64,000 nt of DNA from Silene latifolia (Eukaryota > Streptophyta > Magnoliopsida > Caryophyllales > Caryophyllaceae). Positions within the stretch are counted from its first letter, which is position 1. Each line of letters starts with the position of its first letter. Below are positions 45,593 to 56,738 of the stretch, piece after piece. The stretch spans positions 120,800,269 to 120,864,268 of the forward strand of contig NC_133534.1 of NCBI RefSeq assembly GCF_048544455.1, read 5' to 3'. Under the pieces are notes generated by a model that saw only the letters and a program-made list of their open reading frames with translations, ran no database searches and had not been told where the DNA came from. The position numbers and the translations under genes were made by a program.

Positions 45593-46390
45593 TGATGCCC
45601 GTCGTTGTGTGCACCAAAAATAATATTTATAAGTCCAACTACAACTATAGATAGCGGTAGCAGGGTCGAACCACAGAGAGGCGTGTGCAATTATCAGTTG
45701 TCTAATTCTAGTCTAAGGTAACAGATGAGTGGGGGTTTGATTTGGATTGGTCTATAGCTAAAGGAAGTAAATGAAATGTAAACTAAATAAACGGATGAAA
45801 TCAAATATTAAAAGGGTGCTAAGATGGTCGGTTCACTATAGTTTCAGCGGCAGCCAACTAGGTGGGTCTAAAACAATCACGTCAGACGGGAAAATAAGAG
45901 GTCCTCTCGGTCCACTCTCACAAGTAGCATCTTTCGATCTCGCTACAGGTCCCTAATATCACTAATACTAACTTTCGTCCTGAAAAGTGACTAAAAGGTG
46001 TAAATTAATTCATCTTTCGATCTCATTAATCTGGTCGTCTAAATTAGGTAGTCTATTTCCCTTCCCTATCTTTAGATCATTATTGGGTAGGTCAAATACT
46101 AAACATTTAACTATTCGCATGCATTCGATTCGTCAAATATAACGATGTAATTAATTAAAACGAAACAAAACCTCACGTGGCCAGTCGATCGACCGGGTAT
46201 GGTGGTCGATCGACCATGGCGCGATTTAGGGTTCCTATTCTAATGCCGCCTAATCCTACAGTTCCCCTACATCCTAGCACGAATAATTTAGCTACTCATG
46301 ACTATTACGAAAACAACAACAAGATTAATAAAATAACATACTGAATTCATGCTTGAAATAATCGGATAAACAAACAACATAAAACGATCA
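45593..46390 (-). repeat. LTR G1, truncated at its U3 end
   Basis: Matches the PBS-proximal 790 bp of the other G LTRs. At about 46390 it jumps into internal sequence equivalent to 51610, removing about 1 kb that includes the U3, the polypurine tract and the LTR border. CAATTAGCAATATGAA occurs at the junction and again about 60 bp later. Confidence 0.85.
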
Positions 46391-47011
46391 ATTAGCAATA
46401 TGAACGTGTAATGCAACATGTAAAGCCTAAACCATTTTAATGCAATAACCAACAATCAATTAGCAATATGAATCATACAACCGAGTTATGAAGTCGTTCA
46501 AAAACTGCTGAACTTTCAACTATAGAGACTTATCAAATCGGACTCTCACGGGTCACTCAAATCACTCATAAGCACAGGTGAATATATATAAGAGGATAGA
46601 AAGAATTCATTTTGTAAAGACTCTCACCTAACTGCGACCTATAAGAACGTGCCTGCAATATAATATGAAAGTGATCTCTATGACCGTACATATGCATTCC
46701 AACAAACAAATGACCATGACACATGCCGAGGTATATATGGATATGTGAGGCTATGGGTAAGAAGAGGCAAAACATTTATGGGAAAGTGGAGGTACAGGTG
46801 ATCAAGCTAGTACCAAAACGGAACCATATGGCAACATCCAACTTCTTGCTCAAAATCATTCGAAACGGTGCTATTAGAAGCACAAATCTCACAATCTCCA
46901 ATATAATTAGCCAATAAACTCCCCCTAAGATACAAATGCATCATGGGAGCAAAAATCGCCATTTGAAATAAAACCTCGAATTATGCGAATTGACTTTTTC
47001 CTCGGACTCCA

Positions 47012-47042
47012 GTCGATCGACCAATATGGGCAGTCGATCGAC
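47012..47042 (-). promoter_or_regulatory. GTCGATCGAC palindrome pair, 21-bp spacing (G internal)
   Basis: GTCGATCGAC at 47012 and 47033. Copies at about 52216-52246 and 57430-57460. Confidence 0.6.
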
Positions 47043-47432
47043 CGTCCTCTACATTACACATGCGTTTCTTTTTCTCTTTTTCGAATCATTTTTTTTTTTT
47101 TTTTTTTTCTTTTTCAGTTCTTTTTCCTCCTTCATTCTTTTTATCCAACAAAATATCAATAAGAGCATATGCTACCAAAAACGTAGTAACAATCCCAAGA
47201 ACATAAACTACTAGCTTGACAAGGGCAGGCTAAATGTAGGATGTAGTAATGGGACAAAAAGGCTATTTTTGGCAGTGAGGGGCTCATGGGTAAAATGAAT
47301 AAAGGGAAACCTCTACCACATGTGTCAACAAACCACAAACCGAATGCATACAGGTATTAAGCAGATTAAGTTCATATTTATGCACATTGATGTAACATGT
47401 CTCATAAGGAGTACTACTCACATTCCTAGATA

Positions 47433-47456
47433 AACTGGTCATGAATGTCACCAGTT
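47433..47456. other. Conserved hairpin AACTGGT...ACCAGTT (G unit 1)
   Basis: Same 24-mer as in array D (3336 and 6605). Copies at 52643-52666 and 57854-57877. Confidence 0.5.
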
Positions 47457-47812
47457 ATAGGCTCTAAAACTCAGAAATATGATGTAGTTTGCCAAAAATC
47501 TAAGTCAAGTCTCAAGCTCAACAAACAATTTAACGAAAACTCGTAGACTATGCATATACGATTCTACTAATAACATGTCAATTAGCAAGGCTTAGGCAAA
47601 ACAGATGCAAATGCAGTGTCATCATTGAAATACTACCATTCTGACTCGACCTATATGCTAAAATAAACGTGCAATTTTTTTGAAAATTTTGAAATTTTTC
47701 AATTTTTTGGATTTTTGTATATATAAAGAAATAAACAACAATGCAAGACAAAAATGTAAACGTGAATGCAAGCAAATGAAATGCGACGCAAAACCCTTCC
47801 CCAAACCAAATC

Positions 47813-47832
47813 GCACAATGTCCCCATTGTGC
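47813..47832 (-). other. Hairpin GCACAATG-GGGA-CATTGTGC (G unit 1)
   Basis: Perfect 8-bp stem with a GNRA-type GGGA loop on the sense strand, followed by GGTTTGGGGAAGGG. Copies at 53023-53042 and 58234-58253. Confidence 0.65.
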
Positions 47833-48193
47833 AAAATAATGTAATGAAATAAAAGAGAAACGGGAATTTGCGATAAATAAATTAAAAAGACATGAAGAGG
47901 AAATCAGGAACTCACAAGACTTTAAGCGCAACAAAAGGAAACCTCCCAAAACCAGCGTGAGCTAGGAGGTTTCAGTAGCCAACAGTGCTACCAATAGGTA
48001 CCTGAAAAGACAAACAATACCACGCATAAAACCGAGAAAGCAATTTGGAAGCGGAAATTATGTGCAAAAATGAGAAAATGGAAGAAATCAGAGATATGAC
48101 GGAAAATAAAGAGGGGAAAAGACTCCCTTAATTCCGCAAATCGACCAAACACAGCAGGGGAATGATGGAAAACAGGCACAGCAACGAGCAACG

Positions 48194-48296
48194 GTCGATC
48201 GACCACATCACCCAGTCGATCGACCAGAGTGAACAGGAACAGAAACTCCTGAAGATCGCAGCTCAGTCGATCGACCATACTGACCAGTCGATCGAC
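48194..48296 (-). promoter_or_regulatory. Two GTCGATCGAC pairs in G internal region 1
   Basis: Starts at 48194 and 48215, and at 48266 and 48287: both pairs exactly 21 bp apart. Copies near 53404-53506 and 58617-58720. Confidence 0.65.
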
Positions 48297-48566
48297 TGGA
48301 ATAACTTCTGCAACTTTATGATTTCTTCGAATTAGCTCAATAACTTGAACTAATGATGGTCTATAAACCTGTAAATGCACAAAATAACGCGCCCAAAATT
48401 GCGCAAAACCCAAATGTAAAGTCTAAAGTATAGCTAATTATTGGAGCACACTAAAACAAATAAAGGTAAATGTTCCAAAACCAAATTAAACGAAAAGTTT
48501 CAAACTCCGGGCTGCCTCCCGGTAGCGCTAGATTAGACGGTCCCAGCTCGACCCATTTCTCGATCA

Positions 48567-48875
48567 TCAAAAAGCACAAATCAATGGCCCACTACTAGGC
48601 TTCTGACTGAACGCAGTGGCTTCCGCAACTGTCAAATCTAATCCCGGCCTCCACAACAAGGCAACGGAAGAACAACAACGTCTCGCAGCATCCGGATCCC
48701 AATCTTTCACCTCAGCGCACAGCTTCTTCTTGGACGGCATATCCTCATCAAGACCTCCTCCTGGATCATATATCCGAGCAGTTCCAGACTTCGAGCTAGG
48801 AATACCCAACTCACCTCCGGGGTCTTTGAACTTGTCAAGACCTGTAGAAAGAGAAACAAAGCAATGTTCCTCCAA
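48567..48875 (-). CDS. In-frame extension after the gag-like ORF, G unit 1
   Basis: About 102 codons in the same frame as the gag-like ORF (stop at 48888-48890), separated from it by a single TAG and five sense codons, and with no ATG at its start. It contains DKFKDPGGELGIP and a basic/Cys stretch. Conserved in units 2 (53777-54085) and 3 (58984-59292) with few substitutions. Either a nonsense mutation fixed before amplification or a readthrough product. No family recognised. Confidence 0.35.
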   Translation of the reverse strand: MEEHCFVSLSTGLDKFKDPGGELGIPSSKSGTARIYDPGGGLDEDMPSKKKLCAEVKDWDPDAARRCCSSVALLWRPGLDLTVAEATAFSQKPSSGPLICAF

Positions 48876-48887
48876 TTTGTTCCCAAA

Positions 48888-49634
48888 CTAGGGCGAAGGC
48901 GTCAATTCTACAACAGCAAATGGTTCAACAGAGGGAGTGAGAAGGTATACATAATCGACTAAAGGAGTGTAATTACCTCTAATTGGATAGGAATGGTCTT
49001 CACTTACCTTCTCATCGTCATTCGGATTAGGCGTTGGTGACGATTTAACAATTCCCAAGGATGCAGGGGTCGAACGAACAGCGTCATTACTTGATCGAGT
49101 AGTTTCCTCCTCCAGTATAACTGGTCGATCGACCATCGGTTCCAGTCGATTGACCGCTTTCCCTTCTGCAATGTCGATCGTTCGACCACACAAATCTGCT
49201 TGATCGAATTCTTCATGTGGCACAGCATTGAAATCTTCAATTGACGCTTCATCTTCCTCCAAATCATCATCCTCCGAGTCATACATATCCTCATTTTGCT
49301 CGGCAGCTATTTGAGCCAAGAGAAGCTCAAGTCTTTTGAAAGAAGCTTCTCTCTGTTCAGCCTTTTCTTGCATTTGGAGTTTAAGCATCTCCACCATAGA
49401 CTTCAATTCCGCACTCTCTTCAGAAGGAAGAGGATCTTCTTTGAACCGGTGTAAAGGAATATGAAGGCTCTTGAAATCCTTCCGATAGTACGGATGTGGT
49501 GGCACATAATGACCTTGTTTATATTGCCAGTAAGCATAGACTTGGCCCATATCTGCTCGGCATATAGTAGAATCATGCCCCTCAGCGCCACATCTCCCAC
49601 AAATCTTCACCTGCTGCACCCAAGAATGGAACAT
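48888..49634 (-). CDS. Gag-like zinc-knuckle protein, G unit 1 (locally frame-shifted)
   Basis: 248 codons from the ATG at 49634, near the PBS. A CCHC knuckle CGRCGAEGHDSTIC lies at residues 12-25, a Glu/Lys/Leu-rich probable coiled coil at about 75-113 and an acidic stretch at 116-135. No capsid or protease. Relative to unit 2, residues about 49-63 are read in another frame because of two changes at CTG sites (about 49440 and 49487) that cancel. Palindrome sites at 49124 and 49145 lie inside the frame, encoding VDRP. Confidence 0.65.
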   Translation of the reverse strand: MFHSWVQQVKICGRCGAEGHDSTICRADMGQVYAYWQYKQGHYVPPHPYYRKDFKSLHIPLHRFKEDPLPSEESAELKSMVEMLKLQMQEKAEQREASFKRLELLLAQIAAEQNEDMYDSEDDDLEEDEASIEDFNAVPHEEFDQADLCGRTIDIAEGKAVNRLEPMVDRPVILEEETTRSSNDAVRSTPASLGIVKSSPTPNPNDDEKVSEDHSYPIRGNYTPLVDYVYLLTPSVEPFAVVELTPSP

Positions 49635-49765
49635 GAGTGGACTCTCCAATCCGCAAATAAACAACACTAAAGAAGAAAATAAGAAGCGCCTCAAGGTACT
49701 CAGTCTTCCCTTGAGGCGAAAAAACAGACTAAAATGAAAAACAACTAAAAATTTTAAACAATTGC

Positions 49766-49783
49766 CTCCCGGCAACGGCGCCA
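49766..49783 (-). other. Primer binding site, G unit 1
   Basis: Minus strand TGGCGCCGTTGCCGGGAG, beside LTR G2; tRNA-Asp type. Confidence 0.85.
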
Positions 49784-49788
49784 AAATT

Positions 49789-51524
49789 TGATGTCTGTCG
49801 TTGTGTGCACCAAAAATAATATTTATAAGTCCAACTACAACTATAGATAGCGGTAGCAGGGTCGAACCACAGAGAGGCGTGTGCAATTATCAGTTGTCTA
49901 ATTCTAGTCTAAGGTAACAGATGAGTGGGGGTTTGATTTGGATTGGTCTATAGCTAAAGGAAGTAAATGAAATGTAAACTAAATAAACGGATGAAATAAA
50001 ATATTAAAAGGGTGCTAAGATGGTCGGTTCACTATAGTTTTGGCGGCGCCAACTAGGTGGGTCTAAAACAATCACGTGAGACGGAAAATAAGAGGTCCTC
50101 TCGGTCCACTCTCACAAGTAGCATCTTTCGATCTCGCTACAGGTCCCTAATATCACTAATACTAACTTTCGTCCTGAAAAGTGACTAAAAGGTGTAAATT
50201 AATTCATCTTTCGATCTCATTAATCTAGTCGTCTAAATTAGGTAGTCTATTTCCCTTCCCTATCTTTCGATCTTTATTGGGTAGGTCAAATACTAAACAT
50301 TTAACTATTCGCATGCATTCGATTAGTCAAATATAACGATGTAATTAATTAAAACGAAACAAAACCTCACGTGGCCAGTCGATCGACCGGGTATGGTGGT
50401 CGATCGACCATGGCGCGATTTAGGGTTCCTATTCTAATGCCGCCTAATCCTACAGTTCCCCTACATCCTAGCACGAATAATTTAGCTACTTATGACTATT
50501 ACGAAAACAACAACAAGATTAATGAAATAACATACTGAATTCATGCTTGAAATAATCGGATAAACAAACAACATAAAACGATAATTATGGCTTCGGGAGA
50601 TCTAACCTAGCAATCCTATACTACGAATGAAAGCAGCAAATTGAATAATAAAACAGAAAAATACCGTGTAAAGGAATTGTAAAGGAAAGATCAGTACCGA
50701 ATGCTAAACATAAACTTTATTGAAGAACGAACTAAACTATGAATGTTGAATAGTATTTCGAACTGAAAGATAAAACCTAGATGAAAACTGAATGTAAAAG
50801 TTGATAATTATTCTGAAAACCTAAGTTACGTTATATAGGAATATACGTTACACTTATTTCCGAAACCTAAATACTATGGGCTTCTTAATTCTCGATCTTT
50901 TATTTTGCGTCAGACCCGTTGTTCAGTCGATCGACCATAAGCATCAGTCGATCGACCAACTTGCGCTGTACAGGAGCTTCTGATTATCGCGCTCTGGTCG
51001 ATCGACCATAAGCATCAGTCGATCGACCAAAGGTGTTGTACAGTAGTGCATTCTGACGAATTCTGCAGCGCGCACCGATCTTAAAACAGCTTCCATTTCT
51101 TCGTTCCTTGGTCAAATCAGGCGTTCTACACGGCGTTGGAAAGCTAAGAGGATAAGCTTTCACCTCCAATTGGAATAACTGGATTATCAACTCTATAACT
51201 CGAGATATTGCCATCTGAAGCAGGCTGCAATATTGTGAAGTGCTTCTTTGCTTGTTAAACAAGTACGCACCCGTGCTTTTGCTATTTTTAGGCCTTGTAA
51301 CGCGCACCAAGTTCGCTTCCCGAGTCTTTATCCATGTCAAATGCAATGCTAGGTACTCGGGGACGGATTTAGCTTGGTTTCTACTCATTTCCGCATAAAT
51401 CTGCAATATTACACAAAAATACGAAAGTAGACGAAATGGGGCAAATAGTAGCATAAACTACATAATTGAGCTCTGAAATGCGTGTAAAATAGGGTGTAAA
51501 ACATCATATAAATGACACGCATCA
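49789..51524 (-). repeat. LTR G2
   Basis: 1736 bp; right edge GACACGCATCA next to the polypurine tract (minus GGTTTGGGGAAGTT, 51525-51540). Near-identical to G3 and G4, apart from CAG/CTG-site changes. Confidence 0.92.
50378..51027 (-). promoter_or_regulatory. GTCGATCGAC pairs and TATA box in LTR G2
   Basis: Three pairs start at 50378/50399, 50926/50947 and 50997/51018, each exactly 21 bp apart. In sense orientation the two upstream pairs precede a minus-strand TATATAA at 50832-50838 by about 90 bp; the third pair lies downstream of it. Confidence 0.7.
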
Positions 51525-53776
51525 AACTTCCCCAAACCAAACCCTTGCTTGTCCCCCAGCAAGAACTAGACTCGATCCTAAAACCTAATGGAACGAGTTC
51601 AATCTTAGAGCGAAATGCAACATGTAAAGCCTAAACCATTTTAATGCAATAACCAACAATCAATTAGCAATATGAATCATGCAACCGAGTTATGAAGTCG
51701 TTCAAAAACTGCTGAACTTTCAACTATAGAGACTTATCAAATCGGACTCTCACGGGTCACTCAAATCACTCATAAGCACAGGTGAATATATATAAGAGGA
51801 TAGAAAGAATTCATTTTGTAAAGACTCTCACCTAACTGCGACCAATAAGAACGTGCCTGCAATATAATATGAAAGTGATCTCTATGACCGTACATATGCA
51901 TTCCAACAAACAAATGACCATGACACATGCCGAGGTATATATGGATATGTGAGGCTATGGGTAAGAAGAGGCAAAACATTTATGGGAAAGTGGAGGTACA
52001 GGTGATCAAGCTAGTACCAAAACGGAACCATATGGCAACATCCAACTTCTTGCTCAAAATCAATCGAAACGGTGCTATTAGAAGCACAAATCTCACAATC
52101 TCCAATATAATTAGCCAATCAACTCCCCCTAAGATACAAATGCATCATGGGAGCAAAAATCGCCATTTGAAATAAAACCTCGAATTATGCGAATTGACTT
52201 TTTCCTCGGACTCCAGTCGATCGACCAATATGGGCAGTCGATCGACCGTCCTCTACATTACACATGCGTTTCTTTTTCTCTTTTTCGAATCAACTTTTTT
52301 TCTTTTTTTTTTCTTTTTCTTTTTCAGTTCTTTTTCCTCCTTCATTCTTTTTATCCAACAAAATATCAATAAGAGCATATGCTACCAAAAACGTAGTAAC
52401 AATCCCAAGAACATAAACTACTAGCTTGACAAGGGCAGGCTAAATGTAGGATGTAGTAATGGGACAAAAAGGCTATTTTTGGCAGTGAGGGGCTCATGGG
52501 TAAAATGAATAAAGGGAAACCTCTACCACATGTGTCAACAAACCACAAACCGAATGCATACAGGTATTAAGCAGATTAAGTTCATATTTATGCACATTGA
52601 TGTAACATGTCTCATAAGGAGTACTACTCACATTCCTAGATAAACTGGTCATGAATGTCACCAGTTATAGGCTCTAAAACTCAGAAATATGATGTAGTTT
52701 GCCAAAAATCTAAGTCAAGTCTCAAGCTCATCAAATAATTTAACGAAAACTCGTAGACTATGCATATACGATTCTACTAATAACATGTCAATTAGCAAGG
52801 CTTAGGCAAAACAGATGCAAATGCAGTGTCATCATTGAAATACTACCATTCTGACTCGACCTATATGCTAAAATAAACGTGCAATTTTTTTGAAAATTTT
52901 GAAATTTTGAAATTTTTTGGATTTTTGTATATATAAAGAAATAAACAACAATGCAAGACAAAAATGTAAACGTGAATGCAAGCAAATGAAATGCAACGCA
53001 AAACCCTTCCCCAAACCAAATCGCACAATGTCCCCATTGTGCAAAATAATGTAATGAAATAAAAGAGAAACGGGAATTTGCGATAAATAAATTAAAAAGA
53101 CATGAAGAGGAAATCAGGAACTCACAAGACTTTAAGCGCAGCAAAAGGAAACCTCCCAAAACCAGCGTGAGCTAGGAGGTTTCAGTAGCCAACAGTGCTA
53201 CCAATAGGTACCTGAAAAGACAAACAATACCACGCATAAAACCGAGAAAGCAATTTGGAAGCGGAAATTATGTGCAAAAATGAGAAAATGGAAGAAATCA
53301 GAGATATGACGGAAAATAAAGAGGGGAAAAGACTCCCTTAATTCCGAAAATCGACCAAACACAGCAGGGGAATGATGGAAAACAGGCACAGCAACGAGCA
53401 ACGGTCGATCGACCACATCACCCAGTCGATCGACCAGAGTGAACAGGAACAGAAACTCCTGAAGATCGCAGCTCAGTCGATCGACCATACTGACCAATCG
53501 ATCGACTGGAATAACTTCTGCAACTTTATGATTTCTTCGAATTAGCTCAATAACTTGAACTAATGATGTTCTATAAACCTGTAAATGCACAAAATAACGC
53601 GCCCAAAATTGCGCAAAACCCAAATGTAAAGTCTAAAGTATAGCTAATTATTGGAGCACACTAAAACAAATAAAGGTAAATGTTCCAAAACCAAATTAAA
53701 CGAAAAGTTTCAAACTCCGGGCTGCCTCCCGGTAGCGCTAGATTAGACGGTCCCAGCTCGACCCATTTCTCGATCA

Positions 53777-54085
53777 TCAAAAAGCACAAATCAATGGCCC
53801 ACTACTAGGCTTCTGACTGAACGCAGTGGCTTCAGCAACTGTCAAATCTAATCCCGGCCTCCACAACAAGGCAACGGAAGAACAACAACGTCTCGCAGCA
53901 TCCGGATCCCAATCTTTCACCTCAGCGCACAACTTCTTCTTGGACGGCATATCCTCATCAAGACCTCCTGTTGGATCATATATCCGAGCAGTTCCAGACT
54001 TCGAGCTAGGAATACCCAACTCACCTCCGGGGTCTTTAAACTTGTCAAGACCTGTAGAAAGAGAAACAAAGCAATGTTCCTCCAA
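53777..54085 (-). CDS. In-frame extension after the gag-like ORF, G unit 2
   Basis: Same as the unit 1 extension except Gly to Thr in the PGGG run (a CTG/CAG-adjacent change). Follows the TAG at 54098-54100. Confidence 0.35.
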   Translation of the reverse strand: MEEHCFVSLSTGLDKFKDPGGELGIPSSKSGTARIYDPTGGLDEDMPSKKKLCAEVKDWDPDAARRCCSSVALLWRPGLDLTVAEATAFSQKPSSGPLICAF

Positions 54086-54097
54086 TTTGTTCCCAAA

Positions 54098-54844
54098 CTA
54101 GGGCGAAGGCGTCAATTCTACAACAGCAAATGGTTCAACAGAGGGAGTGAGAAGGTATACATAATCGACTAAAGGAGTGTAATTACCTCTAATTGGATAG
54201 GAATGGTCTTCACTTACCTTCTCATCGTCATTCGGATTAGGCGTTGGTGACGATTTAACAATTCCCAAGGATGCAGGGGTCGAACGAACAGCGTCATTAC
54301 TTGATCGAGTAGTTTCCTCCTCCAGTATAACTGGTCGATCGACCATCGGTTCCAGTCGATTGACCGCTTTCCCTTCTGCAATGTCGATCGTTCGACCACA
54401 CAAATCTGCTTGATCGAATTCTTCATGTGGCACAGCATTGAAATCTTCAATTGACGCTTCATCTTCCTCCAAATCATCATCCTCCGAGTCATACATATCC
54501 TCATTTTGCTCGGCAGCTATTTGAGCCAAGAGAAGCTCAAGTCTTTTGAAAGAAGCTTCTCTCTGTTCAGCCTTTTCTTGCATTTGGAGTTTAAGCATCT
54601 CCACCATAGACTTCAATTCCGCACTCTCTTCAGAAGGAAGAGGATCTTGCTGAACCGGTGTAAAGGAATATGAAGGCTCTTGAAATCCTTGCTGATAGTA
54701 CGGATGTGGTGGCACATAATGACCTTGTTTATATTGCCAGTAAGCATAGACTTGGCCCATATCTGCTCGGCATATAGTAGAATCATGCCCCTCAGCGCCA
54801 CATCTCCCACAAATCTCCACCTGCTGCACCCAAGAATGGAACAT
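54098..54844 (-). CDS. Gag-like zinc-knuckle protein, G unit 2 (reference copy)
   Basis: 248 codons; the least disturbed copy. CCHC knuckle, YQQGFQEPSYSF segment, coiled coil, acidic stretch, C-terminal VEPFAVVELTPSP. It resembles the C-terminal nucleocapsid part of gag only, so it may bind RNA but cannot form a particle alone. Confidence 0.7.
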   Translation of the reverse strand: MFHSWVQQVEICGRCGAEGHDSTICRADMGQVYAYWQYKQGHYVPPHPYYQQGFQEPSYSFTPVQQDPLPSEESAELKSMVEMLKLQMQEKAEQREASFKRLELLLAQIAAEQNEDMYDSEDDDLEEDEASIEDFNAVPHEEFDQADLCGRTIDIAEGKAVNRLEPMVDRPVILEEETTRSSNDAVRSTPASLGIVKSSPTPNPNDDEKVSEDHSYPIRGNYTPLVDYVYLLTPSVEPFAVVELTPSP

Positions 54845-55002
54845 GAGTGGACTCTCCTGAAGTACTGCAAATAAACAACACTAAAGAAGAAAATAAGAAC
54901 TGCCTCAAGGTACTCAGTCTTCCCTTGAGGCGAAAAACAGACTAAAATGAAAAACAACTAATAATTTTAAACAATTGCCTCCCCGGCAACGGCGCTAAAA
55001 TT

Positions 55003-56738
55003 TGATTCCTGTCGTTGTGTGCACCAAAAATAATATTTATAAGTCCAACTACAACTATAGATAGCGGTAGCAGGGTCGAACCACAGAGAGGCGTGTGCAA
55101 TTATCAGTTGTCTAATTCTAGTCTAAGGTAACAGATGAGTGGGGGTTTGATTTGGATTGGTCTATAGCTAAAGGAAGTAAATGAAATGTAAACTAAATAA
55201 ACGGATGAAATAAAATATTAAAAGGGTGCTAAGATGGTCGGTTCACTATAGTTTCGGCGGCAGCCAACTAGGTGGGTCTAAAACAATCACGTGAGACGGG
55301 AAAATAAGAGGTCCTCTCGGTCCACTCTCACAAGTAGCATCTTTCGATCTCGCTACAGGTCCCTAATATCACTAATACTAACTTTCGTCCTGAAAAGTGA
55401 CTAAAAGGTGTAAATTAATTCATCTTTCGATCTCATTAATCTTGTCGTCTAAATTAGGTAGTCTATTTCCCTTCCCTATCTTTCGATCTTTATTGGGTAG
55501 GTCAAATACTAAACATTTAACTATTCGCATGCATTCGATTCGTCAAATATAACGATGTAATTAATTAAAACGAAACAAAACCTCACGTGGCGGATCGATC
55601 GACCGGGTATGGTGGTCGATCGACCATGGCGCGATTTAGGTCATCCTATTCTAATGCCGCCTAATCGTACGGTTCCCTACATCCTAGCACGAATAATTTA
55701 GCTACTTATGACTATTACGAAAACAACAACAAGATTAATGAAATAACATACTGAATTCATGCTTGAAATAATCGGATAAACAAACAACATAAAACGATAA
55801 TTATGGCTTCGGGAGATCTAACCTAGCAATCCTATACTACGAATGAAAGCAGCAAATTGAATAATAAAACAGAAAAATACCGTGTAAAGGAATTGTAAAG
55901 GAAAGATCAGTACCGAATGCTAAACATAAACTTTATTGAAGAACGAACTAAACTATGAATCTTGAATAGTATTTCGAACTGAAAGATAAAACCTAGATGA
56001 AAACTGAATGTAAAAGTTGATAATTATTCTGTAAACCTAAGTTACGTTATATAGGAATATACGTTACACTTATTTCCGAAACCTAAATACTATGGGCTTC
56101 TTAATTCTCGATCTTTTATTTTGCGTCAGACCGTTGTTGATCGATCGACCATAAGCATCGATCGATCGACCAACTTGCGCTGTACAGGAGCTTCTGATTA
56201 TCGCGCTCTGGTCGATCGACCATAAGCATCAGTCGATCGACCAAAGGTGTTGTACAGTAGTGCATTCTGACGAATTCTGCAGCGCGCACCGATCTTAAAA
56301 CAGCTTCCATTTCTTCGTTCCTTGGTCAAATCAGGCGTTCTACACGGCGTTGGAAAGCTAAGAGGATAAGTTTTCACCTCCAATTGGAATAACTGGATTA
56401 TCAACTCTATAACTCGAGATATTGCCATCTGAAGCAGGCTGCAATATTGTGAAGTGCTTCTTTGCTTGTTAAACAAGTACGCACCCGTGCTTTTGCTATT
56501 TTTAGGCCTTGTAACGCGCACCAAGTTCGCTTCCCGAGTCTTTATCCATGTCAAATGCAATGCTAGGTACTCGGGGACGGATTTAGCTTGGTTTCTACTC
56601 ATTTCCGCATAAATCTGCAATATTACACAAAAATACGAAAGTAGACGAAATGGGGCAAATAGTAGCATAAACTACATAATTGAGCTCTGAAATGCGTGTA
56701 AAATAGGGTGTAAAACATCATATAAATGACACGCATCA
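55003..56738 (-). repeat. LTR G3
   Basis: 1736 bp. Several palindrome flanks differ from G2 only at CAG (e.g. CAGTCGATCG versus GATCGATCG near 55590 and 56140). TATATA minus at 56048-56053. Confidence 0.92.

Larger units (their letters stand above)
46391..48192 (-). mobile_element. 3' untranslated part of G internal region 1
   Basis: No gene. It holds a polypyrimidine run (47085-47115), a palindrome pair (47012-47042), the AACTGGT hairpin (47433-47456) and the GCACAATG hairpin (47813-47832) beside CTTCCCCAAACC. The equivalent stretches in the other units are 51525-53405 and 56739-58615. Confidence 0.7.
51525..55002 (-). mobile_element. G internal region 2
   Basis: Complete internal region between LTRs G2 and G3, collinear with units 1 and 3: 3' untranslated part 51525-53776, ORFs 53777-54844, primer binding site 54980-54997 with one C-to-T change in the GGCGCC core. 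Confidence 0.85.

Noticed and set aside
47085..47115. Poly-T run as the poly-A tail of a minus-strand SINE or LINE
   Set aside because: It is an internal, length-variable pyrimidine run shared by all G units and, in similar form, by D; no target duplication or LINE/SINE body is next to it.
47578..47949. 123-codon hydrophobic minus-strand frame repeated in each G unit as a membrane or envelope protein
   Set aside because: It spans the hairpin and G-rich tract of the 3' untranslated region; hydrophobicity comes from T-rich sequence and no homologous frame exists in D or F.
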